Part shown: one piece after another, positions 1 through 5,474 of the stretch
Position numbering within the stretch: the stretch's first letter is position 1
How the letters are laid out: every line of letters starts with the position of its first letter
NCBI GenBank assembly: GCA_030837395.1
Contig: JAUPKO010000873.1
Span: 1 to 5,474, forward strand
Reading direction: 5' to 3'
DNA: 5,474 nt
Source: Actinomycetota bacterium
GTDB taxonomy: Bacteria > Actinomycetota > Actinomycetes > S36-B12 > UBA10799
The notes under the pieces: model-generated
Told to the model about the DNA's origin: nothing
What the model saw: only the letters and a program-made list of their open reading frames with translations
The model's database searches: none
Position numbers and translations under genes: made by a program

Positions 1-248
1 CCATGATTGCAATGGCAAGATACGGATGCGAACGGTCCCGCCGACCTGAGTTACCACCATCGACCGCCATGGCACGACGATAGCGGCTCGCGAGGATCGC
101 GGGATATGCGTTGAGGCCGGGGCGCGGATCTGCTGCACGACGGCAAACGCGGGAGGTCGCCCACACCCGAGGACTCCCGGGCCCCGCTTTGGCTACGCTC
201 GTCCCGCCGGACCAGCTGGACGGCACGAGAGCGACAAGCGGGGTGGGT
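1..248. other. Upstream region without a supported gene
   Basis: No reading frame here looks like a real gene. A 26-codon frame at 3-83 (+) is too short and Arg-rich to support, and the minus-strand frame at 51-290 is Arg/Ser-rich and overlaps the start of the permease. The stretch should carry the permease promoter. The only candidate I see is TACGCT at 194-199, which fits the actinobacterial -10 pattern TANNNT and would leave a leader of roughly 40 bases, but there is no recognisable -35 element. The end of a gene lying to the left cannot be excluded. Confidence 0.35.
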
Positions 249-1616
249 GTGAACACGGCGTCCGTGGGAGATCAGTCCGCCTCGGCGCATGCCGCGGAGA
301 AGGCCGACATCGGCCTGGTATCGGCCATCAGCGTCGGCGTCGGCGGGATGATCGGCGCCGGCATCTTCTCGATCCTGGGCGTGGTCGCGAGTATCTCCGG
401 CTCCGCGCTGCCCATCTCGTTCGCAGTGGGCGGGGTGGTCGCGATCCTGGCCGCCTACAACTACGTGCAGCTGGGGAAGGCGTTCCCCAGCGTCGGCGGC
501 GCGGTGACGTTCCTCGTCAAGGGTTTCGGCATCGGGATTACCGCCGGCACCCTCAACATCTTCCAGTACTTCGCCTACATCATTGCCATCGCTCTATATG
601 CCACCGGCTTCGCGGCCTATGCCGACACCTTCATCGACCTGCCACCGAAGGTGTGGGCCGTCGCAGTCGTGGTCGCTTTCACTCTCGTCAACTTCCTGGG
701 TAGCCGAATAATGGGCCGCGCCGAATCCGTGATCGTCATCATCAAAGTAGCGATCCTGGTGGTGTTCGTGGTCGCCGCAGTCGTCGCGCTGAACCAAGTT
801 GGTGAACAGCGATTGTCGCCGTCGCACTGGTCGAGCCCGATGAGCACCCTGGTCGGAGCCGGCATCGTCTTCGTCGGATACGAGGGATTCGGGTTGATCA
901 CCAACGCGAGCGCGAACATGAAGCGCCCCACCTGGGAGTTGCCCCGCGCGATCTACATCAGCGTCGCGATAGTGATCGTCATCTACATAGCTGTCGCGAT
1001 CGGGGTCGTGGCCAACGTCCCGCTGGAGCAATTGAAGGGATTGGGCGACTCCGCGCTCGCGGTCGCCGCCAAACCCTCCCTGGGTCAAGTCGGATTCACA
1101 CTGATTGCCATCGCAGCACTGCTGTCCACTGCATCCGCGGTCAACGCCACTCTCTTCGGATCGGCCAATGTCGCCTACCAGATCGGGAAGAACGGCAGCC
1201 TGCCGTCGGCCTTCACGCGCAAGCTCTGGGGGCGGGATGTGGAGGGCCTGTTCATCACAGCAGCCCTTGTGCTCGTGTTCGTTCTCATCTTTCCGCTCAG
1301 TGCAGTGGCATCGATGGGCAGCGCCGGATTCCTGATCGTCTATGCGGCCGTCGGCGTCGGACACCTGCGGATTCGGAGCCAGACAGGAGCCAAGGCCTGG
1401 CCGATTTTCGCCTCGGTCGTCACCTGCATCGGGCTTTTCGGCGTTCTCTTCGCGCACATGGTGACGACCGCTCCGACGTCCGCGATCGCCCTTGCCGTCA
1501 CGCTGCTGGTCAGCCTGCTCATCGAGGTGGTCTATCGGCGGCGCACCGGTCGAACCTTCCACCGCATGCTCGATCGGCACGGGCAGGAACCAACTGCGCA
1601 ACCCGAACGGCCCTGA
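249..1616 (+). CDS. APC-superfamily amino-acid/polyamine-type permease
   Basis: Integral cytoplasmic-membrane transporter of the amino acid-polyamine-organocation superfamily (PotE-like), which usually moves amino acids or polyamines by proton symport or exchange; the substrate cannot be read from the sequence. From the GTG at 249 it is 455 residues, normal for the family. About twelve hydrophobic segments lie between residues 21 and 428. The first holds GGMIGAGIF (32-40), the broken-helix substrate motif of APC proteins. YVQLGKAFPSVGG (72-84) is the usual helix 2-3 motif. GYEGFGLIT (210-218) followed by LPRAI (231-235) is the helix 6 region. The C-terminus after residue 429 is a short basic cytoplasmic tail. 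The frame is open back to a TTG at 111, but the added 46 residues are Arg/Pro/Gly-rich and not membrane-like. GTG 249 has a modest G-rich Shine-Dalgarno at 239-246; GTG 243 or 264 are alternatives. No enzyme, regulator or binding protein is adjacent, so it looks monocistronic. Confidence 0.9.
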   Translation: MNTASVGDQSASAHAAEKADIGLVSAISVGVGGMIGAGIFSILGVVASISGSALPISFAVGGVVAILAAYNYVQLGKAFPSVGGAVTFLVKGFGIGITAGTLNIFQYFAYIIAIALYATGFAAYADTFIDLPPKVWAVAVVVAFTLVNFLGSRIMGRAESVIVIIKVAILVVFVVAAVVALNQVGEQRLSPSHWSSPMSTLVGAGIVFVGYEGFGLITNASANMKRPTWELPRAIYISVAIVIVIYIAVAIGVVANVPLEQLKGLGDSALAVAAKPSLGQVGFTLIAIAALLSTASAVNATLFGSANVAYQIGKNGSLPSAFTRKLWGRDVEGLFITAALVLVFVLIFPLSAVASMGSAGFLIVYAAVGVGHLRIRSQTGAKAWPIFASVVTCIGLFGVLFAHMVTTAPTSAIALAVTLLVSLLIEVVYRRRTGRTFHRMLDRHGQEPTAQPERP

Positions 1617-1674
1617 CCCTGCCGTCTCGCACGCGTCGGGCACAGCCTCTGGCCACGGCGGATGGGCAGACGCC

Positions 1675-1726
1675 ACTCACCGCGGTGGGGCTGGCCCCGG
1701 TTGGGGTAGCCCGCACCGCGGTGAGT
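1675..1726. terminator. Long hairpin between convergent genes, probable bidirectional terminator
   Basis: ACTCACCGCGGTG (1675-1687) is perfectly complementary to CACCGCGGTGAGT (1714-1726). Inside, GGGCT (1688-1692) pairs with AGCCC (1708-1712), leaving G1713 bulged, and CCCC (1695-1698) can pair with GGGG (1703-1706) around a GGTT loop. The hairpin lies 58 bases after the permease stop and 29 bases after the stop of the convergent minus-strand gene, so it could end transcription from both sides. There is no T-run on either side; that is common for actinobacterial terminators but weakens the call. Each arm contains CACCGCGGTG, itself a 10-base palindrome, so a protein-binding site is an alternative. 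Confidence 0.65.
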
Positions 1727-1755
1727 AGCGGGGTGGGGATCCTTCGGCCGTGTGG

Positions 1756-3309
1756 CTATTCGGCCATGTAGGCGACTGCGCTCTTCTGGGTCAACACGAT
1801 TCCGGCCTGGTTCACCGGTTGCCCCATGAGTTGGTAGGCAACGTAGGCGTCGCAGGTTGAGGAGTCGGCCGAATCGGTGTCATAGGGCCCGTTCAACTCC
1901 GATGACAGCCCACCGGGGTGTGCTTCGAACGAGACTTTCGGACCACCGAGTAGCGCGGCGTTGTGCAGGTAGTAGTACCGGTCGACCCTCGAGTTGCCAC
2001 CCTCGATGTAGCCCGTCCAGCACTCCGTCGGATTCGATGGCGAGGTGTCGGTGGTCCACACGACGGGCCGCTCGAGTGCGGTGGTCCAGTGCCAGCCGTC
2101 GATTCCGGTGTCGGGGGCGACTTTTCGCAGCCGATCGGCGACAGTCGTGGCCTCGGGGACCTGCCTCAATGCGGTGTTGAGTTTGGCCATGTCGGCGTTG
2201 GCCGGCAGGTGCCAGCCTGGGTGGTCGGCCACGATCGCGGTGATCTTGCTGGTGCCCAGTTGCGCACCCTCGGCGTTGATCGGGAGCCAGTTGATGTTCC
2301 CGGGGATCGGGCTGCCGTCCGGGTCGCTCGCAATCGGGTTGAAGGCGGTCGAGCCGAGGGTGGAACCGCTGGTGGTGTCGATGATGACGCTGCTCGGGAT
2401 CGGCGCGGGGAGGTTCTTCTCCTCGTCGGCGCGGTTCTTGGTGTAGGTGGCGGCGTCGGCGCTGTACAGCTGGTCGAAGCCATTCAGCTTGTCGTACTCC
2501 AAGATCAGCCTGGTCGCGGCAGCCTCTTGATCTGCCAGTCCCAGGTACAGCTTCTTCAGCAACACCGAGTCGCGTTCGGTGACGTAGCCCTTGTCCATCA
2601 TCACCTTGCCCGCCACCTTCAGCGCCGACTGAAACCCGCTGTTGGGCATCAGCAGTTTGTGCTGGTTGGTGGGGATCTCCGCGATCCGCGCGGCGACGAA
2701 GTTCCGCTTGAACTCCTTCTTCGCCTGATCGAGCGTGGTGTGTGCTGCGGTGGGGTCCGCGCCCTTGGCCTTGGCTTCTTGCAGCGCGATCGCCGCATCG
2801 ATGATGGGCAGGAAGTTCCTGTCATAGACGGCGCTGACGGCGGTGTTCATCCGCGACAGGTCCGTCATCACGGTGTCCGATTCGGCGAGATGGATCTCGC
2901 TCTGCACCGCGCTGATACTCGACTCGACCGCGGCCAGTTGACCCTGGATGTCGGTGAGTTGGCCCTTCATTTTTTGCAGTGCCTCAGCGGTGGCGGCAGT
3001 GGCGGGGTCCGGTCCGGCGAGGAGGTCGAACAGCAGGCCGAAGGCTTCCGAACCTCCCTCGAAGACGATGCCTTCGGCGAAGCTCTCGGCGAGTTGTCCG
3101 ACTCCCCATTCGGCTGCGCGCTCGGGGCTGGCGGCATGGGCAGGTGAGCCGGTCGACACCGTGGCGCCGGCCACCACGGCGAGTGCGACGACGCCCATAG
3201 CCGCTGAGCGCCCACGCCTACGGGTGCGGGCGCCCGGTGACGGCGAGGCAGCGTCGACTCGAGGGCCGCCAGCTGACTGCTCCTGCGACGGGTCAAGGTT
3301 GGCTCGCAT
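1756..3309 (-). CDS. Secreted protein of unknown function with coiled-coil N-terminal half
   Basis: I do not recognise a characterised family. The 517-residue product has an Arg-rich n-region (RTRRRGR, 28-34), a hydrophobic stretch at about 38-50 and an Ala-X-Ala site ending at A59, so it should be exported (Sec, possibly Tat). Residues about 62-300 look almost wholly helical. Heptad-like segments at about 105-145 (including LTDIQGQLAAVESSISAVQSEI-type spacing) suggest a coiled coil. A short apolar, Gly-containing stretch at about 80-98 precedes it. Residues about 300-517 are richer in Gly, Pro, Trp and Tyr and probably beta-rich. The only two cysteines, C430 and C486, could form a disulfide. 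GWHLPANADMAKL (365-377) weakly recalls Lcl/DUF1566-type domains. ATG 3309 was chosen because AGGAGG lies ten bases upstream; GTG 3315 is possible, and the frame's upstream extension to 3447 is unlikely. The layout resembles helical pore-forming or adhesive secreted proteins, but that is only inference. Confidence 0.85.
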   Translation of the reverse strand: MRANLDPSQEQSAGGPRVDAASPSPGARTRRRGRSAAMGVVALAVVAGATVSTGSPAHAASPERAAEWGVGQLAESFAEGIVFEGGSEAFGLLFDLLAGPDPATAATAEALQKMKGQLTDIQGQLAAVESSISAVQSEIHLAESDTVMTDLSRMNTAVSAVYDRNFLPIIDAAIALQEAKAKGADPTAAHTTLDQAKKEFKRNFVAARIAEIPTNQHKLLMPNSGFQSALKVAGKVMMDKGYVTERDSVLLKKLYLGLADQEAAATRLILEYDKLNGFDQLYSADAATYTKNRADEEKNLPAPIPSSVIIDTTSGSTLGSTAFNPIASDPDGSPIPGNINWLPINAEGAQLGTSKITAIVADHPGWHLPANADMAKLNTALRQVPEATTVADRLRKVAPDTGIDGWHWTTALERPVVWTTDTSPSNPTECWTGYIEGGNSRVDRYYYLHNAALLGGPKVSFEAHPGGLSSELNGPYDTDSADSSTCDAYVAYQLMGQPVNQAGIVLTQKSAVAYMAE

Positions 3310-3310
3310 G

Positions 3311-3343
3311 TTCACTGTTCCTCCTGTTTTTGTTTTCACAGTT
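3311..3343. repeat. Near-direct repeat TTCACWGTT flanking the ribosome binding site
   Basis: TTCACTGTT (3311-3319) and TTCACAGTT (3335-3343) match at eight of nine positions and start 24 bases apart, bracketing the Shine-Dalgarno of the secreted-protein gene. The cores ACTGT and ACAGT are also reverse complements, so a five-base-pair stem with a 19-base loop holding the Shine-Dalgarno is possible. The pairing is too short to call a switch, and chance is a fair explanation. Confidence 0.25.
3320..3325 (-). promoter_or_regulatory. Strong Shine-Dalgarno that fixes the start of the secreted-protein gene
   Basis: Read on the minus strand, AGGAGG stands ten bases before ATG 3309 (four before the alternative GTG at 3315). 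It is the strongest Shine-Dalgarno match that I see ahead of any gene in the window and sits in an A-rich leader, which should leave it unstructured and well translated. It argues against the upstream in-frame start at 3447. Confidence 0.8.
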
Positions 3344-3360
3344 GGTAGTGTTCCCGTTTC

Positions 3361-3373
3361 AGCGACCGTTATA
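3361..3373 (-). promoter_or_regulatory. Candidate -10 element of the secreted-protein gene
   Basis: On the minus strand TATAAC occupies 3373 down to 3368, inside the most AT-rich part of the intergenic region. Transcription would start near 3361, giving a leader of about 50 bases that contains the Shine-Dalgarno. No good -35 hexamer is found 16-18 bases upstream, so an activator or an alternative sigma factor may be involved, or the call is wrong. Confidence 0.4.
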
Positions 3374-3483
3374 CCTTTCAGTAGTAATGTGATCTCGACC
3401 CCACGGCCCTCCCGGCGGCGAGGAGGTGCTCGACTGCGTTCCTGCAACTCGGTTGGACGAGCGGAGCGATCCCTGGCTGGGAC

Positions 3484-3506
3484 GGGCAGGGAACCTGATC
3501 CTGCCC
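3484..3506 (-). terminator. Inverted repeat downstream of the ATPase gene, possible terminator
   Basis: GGGCAGG (3484-3490) and CCTGCCC (3500-3506) are perfect reverse complements separated by nine bases. The repeat begins 76 bases past the ATPase stop, on the path of its transcript. There is no T-run. Its placement between two same-strand genes suits a terminator that would separate them, but a seven-base stem in GC-rich DNA can arise by chance. Confidence 0.3.
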
Positions 3507-3582
3507 AGGACGTGGCAGAACCGACGCCGCGCGGCAGTCAGGCAGTCCCCCGTCAAAGCACACCTCGAGCCGTGCCTGGCAA

Positions 3583-4857
3583 TCATGGTCCAAGGAGGGC
3601 GAGGGGAACGACGGCAATCCCGTCGGTGCGCCGGTATGCACGGGGCCCAGTGTTGATGACGACGGAGTTGACCACTCGATCACCCAACCGCTGGCGAAGC
3701 CACTGCAAGTGTCGGACATCCGCACTGGTGACGGTGTCGGACAGCTTGACCTCGATCGCGGCGATGCCATTGCCGACAGCTTCGACGATGAGGTCGACTT
3801 CGCTGCGGCCGTCTCGCGTCCGCAAGTGGGATGTTCGAGCCTGGCACGCCTGAGCAAACACTCGAACACTCAAGGCGGTCAATGACTCGAAGAGAGCGCC
3901 CAGGAAGGGTCCATCGCGTGTGACCCACTTCTCCTCTGGCAGGCCTGCAATTAGCTGTGCACGACCGACGCCAACTAGGCGAGCAGCGAGCGCCGGGTCG
4001 GCGAGATGGTGCTTGGCCGCCAGGCCCAGTTGGCGCAAGTGATTGTTGGTGGGCGCCCAGGCCGGAAGTTCGTCGATAATGCGCAGGTTGGATAGCACGT
4101 CTAGATACGGCGCGACGGTGCTGCGCGCGGGCTTCTGCTGCTGACCCGGTGTCGCCGCATTACGAATCTTCTCCCACTGGGTCGTTGTGGCGGTCGTGGC
4201 CGCATAGGCGGCCAGCCAGGCTCGAAGCGTCGCGGGTCTGCGAACCGACAAACCTGCTTCGGGAACGTCCCTTTCCACGATTCGATCGATGTATCCGTCG
4301 AGTTCGACTGACGCGGCGCCTCCCGGATGGTCGAGGAAGCCTGGAAAGCCGGACGCGAGGATGGCGTCGACGTATTCGCCAAGTCGCATCGAAGAACGGC
4401 CGGAAACCCTTGTGTACGGATCCGTGAGGAGCGCGCTGAGGCTGACGCTCGGTTCGCTCTGCCCGCGCTCAGGCAAGGTCATGGGTCGCATTCGCAGAGT
4501 GGTGATTCGTCCAGCACCCGAATGGGTGAGCGTCCCGATCGGCGGGGCGGAACCAGTGAGCAAGAAACGTCCGCCGGTCCCGTCGTCGTCTACGGCGCGC
4601 TTGACCGCATCCCATACAGCTGGGGCCCGCTGCCACTCGTCAAGCAATACGGGAGGATCGCCTTCGGCGACGGCATCTGGGTCGGCCTCCGCAATCGCTC
4701 GCTCGGCGGGTCGGTCCAACCGCCGGACTGAGTTGGCGCGCTGCAGCGCCGTCGCGGTCTTGCCGACACCTTTCGGGCCGTCCAGCAAGATTGCGCTCAG
4801 AACCGGAGAGAGTTCATCGAGTTGGGTGTCGATGACTCGACGACGGTATCTGTCCAC
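3583..4857 (-). CDS. AAA-type ATPase with DUF4143 and nuclease-like C-terminus
   Basis: A 424-residue cytoplasmic P-loop ATPase of the widespread AAA_14/DUF4143 family, whose cellular role is not settled. Walker A is GPKGVGKT (27-34). Walker B is VLLDE (70-74), continuing into the family hallmark LDEWQRAP. The strand after it ends in LLTGSAPP (99-106), the sensor-1 region, and GRITTLRMRPM (116-126) follows as in relatives. The DUF4143 part spans roughly 190-400. Near its end R347, D355 (EVDLIVE) and E369-V-K371 (AIEVK) reproduce the spacing of a PD-(D/E)XK nuclease-like core; activity is unproven. The length is typical, no frameshift is seen, and all nucleotide-binding motifs are intact. The start is the GTG at 4857. 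No Shine-Dalgarno precedes it, but a -10-like TAGCCT does, suggesting a leaderless transcript. The next gene on the strand is 273 bases away, so co-transcription is doubtful. Confidence 0.88.
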   Translation of the reverse strand: MDRYRRRVIDTQLDELSPVLSAILLDGPKGVGKTATALQRANSVRRLDRPAERAIAEADPDAVAEGDPPVLLDEWQRAPAVWDAVKRAVDDDGTGGRFLLTGSAPPIGTLTHSGAGRITTLRMRPMTLPERGQSEPSVSLSALLTDPYTRVSGRSSMRLGEYVDAILASGFPGFLDHPGGAASVELDGYIDRIVERDVPEAGLSVRRPATLRAWLAAYAATTATTTQWEKIRNAATPGQQQKPARSTVAPYLDVLSNLRIIDELPAWAPTNNHLRQLGLAAKHHLADPALAARLVGVGRAQLIAGLPEEKWVTRDGPFLGALFESLTALSVRVFAQACQARTSHLRTRDGRSEVDLIVEAVGNGIAAIEVKLSDTVTSADVRHLQWLRQRLGDRVVNSVVINTGPRAYRRTDGIAVVPLALLGP

Positions 4858-4863
4858 TACGCA

Positions 4864-4884
4864 AGGCTACATTGGCTGACAGCC
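4864..4884 (-). promoter_or_regulatory. Candidate leaderless promoter and palindrome for the ATPase gene
   Basis: On the minus strand TAGCCT (4869 to 4864) fits TANNNT and ends six bases before GTG 4857, the spacing expected if transcription begins at the start codon itself. Just upstream, GGCTGTCAGCC (4884 to 4874) is a perfect palindrome with five-base arms, lying in the spacer where a repressor could block polymerase. No clear -35 is present. The absence of a Shine-Dalgarno supports leaderless expression, which is common in actinobacteria. Confidence 0.35.
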
Positions 4885-4909
4885 CTACACTACGTCGGCC
4901 GATTCTTGA

Positions 4910-5338
4910 ACGCTACATCTGCCGATACCCACAGGGCGCTACGAACCCATCGACACCGTCGGCGACCGTGACTGGCGCGTGGTGTGGCGGGTCGAGCAGG
5001 ACGAAGTCGGCGACTACCTGATCGATGTCGCGGAGCTGTCCGCCGTCGGCTACCGCAAGGACAGCGAGGTCTACGCGGAGATCAGCCAACGGATCACGCA
5101 CGCTGGCCCCGCACCCAAGGCGAATGCGCTCTCCGAGGTACTTGAGATTCTCGCCAAGCAGTCCCGTGACCTGACCGTCACCCCAGAGACCGCCACACCC
5201 GAACCGGTCCCGAAGTGGTTGACCGAAGCCCTGCTCTACGTGGTCCGCATCCCCTCCTCCCGGGTCGAGCGGATGAGCCTGGACGAGGCCGAGAAGTCGT
5301 GGACAGACCACATCTCAGGGACGGGCAGGGGCGTCTAG
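4910..5338 (+). pseudogene. RelE/ParE-toxin-like gene lacking its 5' end
   Basis: The frame is open from just after the TGA at 4907-4909 to TAG at 5336-5338, but no usable start precedes the conserved part. GRYEPI, GDRDWRVVWRVEQDE and AVGYRKDSEVYAEI match the pattern of the last half of RelE/ParE-type mRNA-interferase or gyrase toxins (an Arg/aromatic beta-strand, then a strand ending VG-x-R-x-(D/E)-x-E-V-Y). About the first 40-60 residues of such a toxin are missing, and neither other frame of 4861-4925 supplies them. GTG 4979 would start inside the conserved strand and has no Shine-Dalgarno. Beyond the toxin-like part lie about 80 residues that I do not recognise, partly helical (ALSEVLEILAKQ), unusual for these small proteins. 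No antitoxin gene is adjacent. The gene ends four bases from the dnaB stop, tail to tail. A functional short protein from GTG 4979 is the alternative. Confidence 0.55.
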
Positions 5339-5342
5339 CTGT

Positions 5343-5474
5343 TCAGGCCCGAGCGAGGTCCACGAACCTGCTGTAGTGGCCCTGGAACGCGACCGGGATG
5401 GTGCTGGTCGGGCCGTTGCGGTGCTTGGCGATCATGAAGTCCGCCTCGCCTGCCCGGGGGGATTCCCGCTCATA
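5343..5474 (-). CDS. dnaB: Replicative DNA helicase DnaB, C-terminal end (partial)
   Basis: The last 43 codons and the stop of the hexameric helicase that unwinds the replication fork; the gene continues beyond the right edge. The segment reads SPRAGEADFMIAKHRNGPTS and then VAFQGHYSRFVDLARA. These are the characteristic DnaB ending: the (K)HRNGP motif, whose basic residues reach the nucleotide of the neighbouring subunit in studied homologues, and the terminal G-x-(Y/W)-SRF motif. The ending without an acidic tail and in Ala/Arg suits actinobacterial DnaB. It is a conserved chromosomal anchor. A RadA or phage helicase would be less consistent with these motifs. Confidence 0.92.
   Translation of the reverse strand, partial: YERESPRAGEADFMIAKHRNGPTSTIPVAFQGHYSRFVDLARA

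Noticed and set aside
111..248. Upstream TTG start at 111 for the permease
   Set aside because: The extra 46 residues are Arg/Pro/Gly-rich and unlike the short cytoplasmic N-terminus of APC permeases; GTG 249 gives a normal-length protein.
594..1676. 360-codon minus-strand frame opposite the permease
   Set aside because: It is rich in Asp, Arg, His and Gly with no domain pattern and lies antisense to an unmistakable membrane transporter; it is a by-product of GC-rich codon use.
1963..3147. 394-codon plus-strand frame opposite the secreted-protein gene
   Set aside because: The Val/Gly/Leu/Arg-rich sequence lacks recognisable motifs, while the opposite strand has a signal peptide, a strong Shine-Dalgarno and a structured protein.
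3310..3447. N-terminal extension of the secreted protein to 3447
   Set aside because: It would place the Shine-Dalgarno and the TATAAC element inside the coding region, and the added residues are Arg-rich with no role ahead of a signal peptide.
4289..4879. 196-codon plus-strand frame opposite the ATPase gene
   Set aside because: Ser/Arg/Pro-rich shadow; the minus strand encodes intact Walker A, Walker B and DUF4143 motifs.
4913..5311. 132-codon minus-strand frame opposite the toxin-like remnant
   Set aside because: It has no family resemblance, whereas the plus strand shows the RelE/ParE-like pattern through the same bases.
1..5474. Transposon ends, attachment-site repeats, CRISPR repeats or tRNA genes
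   Set aside because: On reading both strands I found no paired terminal repeats around the variable segment, no regularly spaced repeats and no cloverleaf-like sequence; a repeat-finding program could still detect weak ones.

Overview
The window is GC-rich and reads as chromosome of a high-GC actinobacterium. A Nocardia/Rhodococcus-type member of the Mycobacteriales fits best. This rests on GTG starts, a long Arg-rich signal peptide, a probable leaderless TANNNT-type promoter and the C-terminal sequence of the replicative helicase DnaB at the right edge. The genus is an inference. No tRNA, rRNA, CRISPR array or transposase is visible.

Layout, left to right: (1) 1-248, upstream region with no convincing gene. 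(2) 249-1616 (+), a 12-helix APC-superfamily amino-acid/polyamine-type permease. (3) 1675-1726, a long hairpin between two convergent genes, built from two copies of the palindrome CACCGCGGTG; probably a bidirectional terminator. (4) 1756-3309 (-), a 517-residue secreted protein of unknown function. It has a signal peptide, a helical/coiled-coil N-terminal half and a C-terminal half with the only two cysteines. An unusually AT-rich leader with a strong Shine-Dalgarno precedes it. (5) 3310-3582, an intergenic region with that gene's promoter and a small inverted repeat. (6) 3583-4857 (-), an AAA-type ATPase of the DUF4143 family with a nuclease-like C-terminal end, probably transcribed leaderless. 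(7) 4910-5338 (+), a RelE/ParE-toxin-like reading frame that has lost its beginning. (8) 5343-5474 (-), the last 43 codons of dnaB.

The genes do not form one operon. The permease converges on the secreted-protein gene. The ATPase and secreted-protein genes share a strand but are 273 bases apart, and each seems to have its own promoter. The toxin-like remnant runs tail-to-tail into dnaB with a 4-base gap. The most economical reading is a variable segment (secreted protein, DUF4143 ATPase, broken toxin) next to conserved dnaB. I see no convincing evidence of a new multi-gene system. The secreted protein is the least explained item, and the toxin remnant marks a likely rearrangement point.
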